Assembly: GCA_043802125.1 (NCBI GenBank)
Contig: JAZDLG010000025.1
Span: 1-7,977 of the forward strand
DNA from: Phelpsiimicrobium sp043802125
GTDB lineage: Bacteria > Omnitrophota > Gorgyraeia > Velamenicoccales > Velamenicoccaceae
Direction of reading: 5' to 3'
Length of the DNA: 7,977 bases
Shown: one piece after another, positions 6,200 to 7,977 of the stretch
Position numbering within the stretch: position 1 is the first letter of the stretch
Layout of the letters: each line of letters begins with the position of its first letter
Notes under the pieces: model-generated
What the model was told of the DNA's origin: nothing
Database searches by the model: none
Seen by the model: only the letters and a program-made list of their open reading frames with translations
Made by a program: the position numbers and the translations under genes

Positions 6200-7468
6200 C
6201 TATTTCCTCCCGGCGCGTTTTTCTAAGTTAAGCAGATTAGCGATTATCCTGGCCAATTTATTGGCGTCGTGCCGGACCAAGTCTGTAGCGCTCACTAAGT
6301 CGTCTTCAATAACGCCGTATCCGAAATCCTTGATCGTCTGAGAATCAGCTTCTACGGGAATAGAGTTCTCCCTGGCATATTTTTCAAGCATGGCCGTTGG
6401 TATCCTGCCTGCGTTGACAACACAGGCATCCACGATCTTGGGATGCGTGTGTGTAACTAGTTCCTTGATATGGTCAGACGCCTTAAAACGGTCGGTCTCG
6501 CCCGGCTGCGTCATGATATTGCACACATATATCTTGGATACCTGGGCCTCGGCAACAGCATCGCGGATCTCTTTGATCAAAAGGTTGGGAATGATGCTTG
6601 TATAAAGGCTTCCCGGGCCCAAAATTATCAGTTCCGCCTCGCGGATCGCCTTAACAGCGTCCGGAGCGGCTGACGCGTCTTGCGGCCTTATAAAGATCTT
6701 GGCTATTGGCGAGCCGGCCTTGGGTATCTGGGCCTCTCCCTCTGTCACGCGGCCGTCTTTATGCTCGGCGACTAACGTCACCTTTTCTAAAGTTGAAGGC
6801 AAGACGCGGCCGCGGATGGACAAGACCTTGCTGGACTCTTTAATGGCCTTTTCAAAATCCCCGGTCACTTGCGTCATCGCCGTGATAAAAAGATTGCCGA
6901 AACTATGCCCGCTGAACTCCGTCTCCTGTTTAAAACGGTATTGAAAAAGCTCCCGCATCATCGTCTCGTCAGCGGCCAAGGCAACGAGGCAGTTACGGAT
7001 GTCTCCGGGCGCCACAATATCAAATTGCTGACGAAGCCTCCCTGAGCTTCCGCCGTCATCGGCGACAGTGACTACGGCCGTGATATTAGAAGTATATTCT
7101 TTGATACCGTGCAAGAGGACAGACAGGCCTGTGCCTCCTCCGATAACGACGATCTTTGGGCCGTGCTCTAAGAACCTTTTCTGATACATGATATCTATCA
7201 GGTGCCCTTCCTTGTGCGGCATAAGCAAAGTCACGACGGACACCATCATGTTCTTAAAACCTAAAATGATCAGCATGATGCCGATAACAACGTTCGTATA
7301 ATAAACGTAAGTGATAACAAGAGAAAGATCGCTCGGTATCCTTGTCATGCCGAAAACGCCGATCATTATCAAAACGATGCCCAAAAGCGATAATAACGCC
7401 CAGCGCTTCACGCGCATGCCCGGATAAAACCATTTAAAGAAAGTCTTCAAATTATATCTTTTTATCAT
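6200..7468 (-). CDS. yvcK: YvcK/GlmR-family (CofD-like, UPF0052) protein with N-terminal membrane anchor
   Basis: 422 residues from the ATG at 7468. Residues 105-422 form the YvcK/GlmR domain: a Rossmann-type loop GGGTGLSVLL (110-119), VADDGGSSGRLR (135-146), PGDIRNCLVAL (154-164), GHSFGNLF (187-194), GPGSLYTSI (284-292) and CNIMTQPGET (316-325). B. subtilis GlmR is a cytosolic protein of about 317 residues that binds UDP-GlcNAc and supports cell-envelope precursor synthesis during gluconeogenic growth; the binding activity here is inferred from family. The first ~100 residues are an addition: a basic start, then two hydrophobic spans at about 23-41 and 48-71, and a possible re-entrant stretch near 74-83. 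The catalytic-type domain would sit on the inner face of the membrane. A TTG at 7480 would add four residues but has no ribosome binding site. ATG 7468 overlaps the EIIA gene by 17 nt, and only a weak purine stretch (GAGACTGAAG) precedes it. HPr follows 8 nt downstream. Family call is firm; exact role is not. Confidence 0.92.
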   Translation of the reverse strand: MIKRYNLKTFFKWFYPGMRVKRWALLSLLGIVLIMIGVFGMTRIPSDLSLVITYVYYTNVVIGIMLIILGFKNMMVSVVTLLMPHKEGHLIDIMYQKRFLEHGPKIVVIGGGTGLSVLLHGIKEYTSNITAVVTVADDGGSSGRLRQQFDIVAPGDIRNCLVALAADETMMRELFQYRFKQETEFSGHSFGNLFITAMTQVTGDFEKAIKESSKVLSIRGRVLPSTLEKVTLVAEHKDGRVTEGEAQIPKAGSPIAKIFIRPQDASAAPDAVKAIREAELIILGPGSLYTSIIPNLLIKEIRDAVAEAQVSKIYVCNIMTQPGETDRFKASDHIKELVTHTHPKIVDACVVNAGRIPTAMLEKYARENSIPVEADSQTIKDFGYGVIEDDLVSATDLVRHDANKLARIIANLLNLEKRAGRK

Positions 7469-7922
7469 CTTCAGTCTCAATGACGCGCGCGACGTCTTTC
7501 TTGTCTTTTGATTGCCTGAGCGTGTCGCGGAAATATTTGTCCTTGATAAGGCGCGATATCCTGGCCAATGCTTTTAAGTGCGGCCCGGCAGAATCCTGGG
7601 GAGCCAGCAAAAGAAAAAAGATGTAGACCGGTTCTCCGTCCAAAGAATCAAAATCCACGCCTTTCCTTGACAATCCGAACGCGCCGACGAGTTTCTTGAT
7701 ACAATCGGCCTTAGCGTGCGGGATGCCGACATTGTGGCCTATGGCAGTGGACCCCAAGGCCTCTCTGGCCAAAAGGAGCTCTACTAACTTAGGCTTGTCT
7801 TTTTTGTCGACCTCACCGGCGCTGATCAAAAGGTCCACCAGCTCCTTGATACCATCAGTCTTATTAATGCTCTTAAGATCAACTGATATGGCGTCTTCCG
7901 AAAGAAAATCCATAATTTTCAT
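7452..7922 (-). CDS. ptsN: PTS EIIA protein, PtsN/fructose type (phosphocarrier, probably regulatory)
   Basis: A single-domain cytoplasmic EIIA of 156 residues, close to E. coli PtsN (163). It should accept phosphate from HPr on a histidine. The type-2 EIIA signature is clear: an IGHN segment followed by GIPHAK at residues 66-71, with His69 as the phosphorylation site. A second conserved histidine block, PHLKALARIS (114-123), contains His115. No EIIB or EIIC domain is fused to it and none is encoded nearby, so a regulatory role like nitrogen-PTS EIIA is more likely than sugar import; this is inference. The ATG at 7922 is preferred over Met4 because an AGGAGG (7937-7932) sits 9 nt upstream. 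The 3' end overlaps yvcK by 17 nt. It is the first gene of the block visible here. A fructose-specific EIIA cannot be excluded, so the family is sure but the symbol is less so. Confidence 0.88.
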   Translation of the reverse strand: MKIMDFLSEDAISVDLKSINKTDGIKELVDLLISAGEVDKKDKPKLVELLLAREALGSTAIGHNVGIPHAKADCIKKLVGAFGLSRKGVDFDSLDGEPVYIFFLLLAPQDSAGPHLKALARISRLIKDKYFRDTLRQSKDKKDVARVIETEDDKKI

Positions 7923-7931
7923 TATTCACGG

Positions 7932-7937
7932 CCTCCT
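7932..7937 (-). promoter_or_regulatory. Shine-Dalgarno of the EIIA gene
   Basis: AGGAGG on the minus strand, 9 nt before the ATG at 7922. The spacing supports that ATG over the in-frame ATG nine bases downstream. The remaining 40 bases to the window edge show no convincing -35/-10 pair, so the promoter of the block is probably outside the window. Confidence 0.8.
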
Positions 7938-7938
7938 G

Positions 7939-7977
7939 TTAAACTTGGGTGGGAAAATCGCAGTTAATTAAATCAAA
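7939..7977 (-). other. Possible 3' end of an upstream gene (12 codons and TAA)
   Basis: One minus-strand frame is open from the window edge for 12 codons and ends with TAA at 7941-7939, giving FDLINCDFPTQV. The stop lies 16 nt before the EIIA ATG and just before its Shine-Dalgarno, the same packing seen at other junctions here. The stretch is too short to identify and could be open by chance. Confidence 0.25.

Larger units (their letters stand above)
2..7922 (-). other. Probable single operon of eight genes
   Basis: From right to left the junctions are: EIIA/yvcK 17-nt overlap, yvcK/ptsH 8-nt gap, ptsH/ptsI 8-nt overlap, ptsI/nucleotidyltransferase 1-nt overlap (TGATG), nucleotidyltransferase/metK 14-nt gap, metK/ahcY 0 nt, ahcY/pfkA 1-nt overlap (TAATG). 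There is no space for a terminator at any junction. Internal promoters inside coding sequence cannot be excluded, especially ahead of metK. Confidence 0.8.

Noticed and set aside
7466..7480. TTG at 7480 as the yvcK start
   Set aside because: It has no Shine-Dalgarno and would lengthen the EIIA overlap to 29 nt. The ATG at 7468 gives a typical basic N terminus before the first membrane helix.
1..7977. Mobile elements, CRISPR arrays, tRNA genes and frameshifts
   Set aside because: I saw no direct-repeat arrays, transposase motifs, terminal inverted repeats or tRNA-like cloverleaf ends, and all eight genes read through with full-length motif sets.

Overview
The window is a tightly packed bacterial gene block. 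All eight supported genes lie on the minus strand and are transcribed from high to low coordinates, so transcription enters at the right edge. Base composition looks close to half G+C by eye. There are no rRNA or tRNA genes, insertion sequences, CRISPR arrays or integration scars. Every junction between genes is an overlap or a gap of 14 nt or less, which strongly suggests one operon. The taxon cannot be fixed from sequence alone. The mix of a Firmicutes-like HPr with a regulatory serine, a membrane-anchored YvcK, a short archaeal/Thermotoga-type AhcY and an E. coli-like ATP-PFK points to an uncultured or deep-branching Gram-negative-type lineage. Omnitrophota or a related PVC-side phylum is my best guess, at low confidence.

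Layout in transcription order. (1) Phosphotransfer block, 7922 to 4175: a PtsN/fructose-type EIIA, a YvcK/GlmR-like protein with two predicted N-terminal membrane helices, HPr, and PTS enzyme I. (2) A short sugar-phosphate nucleotidyltransferase of the RmlA/GlmU-N superfamily (4175 to 3399). (3) Methyl-cycle pair: S-adenosylmethionine synthetase (metK) and adenosylhomocysteinase (ahcY), abutting with no spacer. (4) ATP-dependent 6-phosphofructokinase (pfkA), complete, with its stop codon at the left edge.

How the genes may work together. EI takes phosphate from PEP and passes it to His18 of HPr and then to His69 of EIIA. No EIIB or EIIC permease is present here, so the chain looks regulatory (PTS-Ntr-like) rather than a sugar importer. 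HPr also keeps the serine (Ser49, equivalent to Ser46) that HPr kinase/phosphorylase modifies in Firmicutes and many other bacteria. YvcK/GlmR proteins bind UDP-GlcNAc and link carbon status to cell-wall precursor supply. yvcK directly followed by an HPr gene recalls the yvcK-whiA-crh neighbourhood of Bacillus subtilis. PFK makes the fructose bisphosphate that feeds PEP production, and bacterial PFKs are usually inhibited by PEP. A carbon-status control cassette carrying central metabolic genes is therefore a reasonable reading, but it is an inference.

Nothing in the window is a clearly unknown system. The points most worth a second look are the gene combination itself, the membrane-anchored YvcK, the short AhcY form, and the nucleotidyltransferase of unknown substrate between ptsI and metK.
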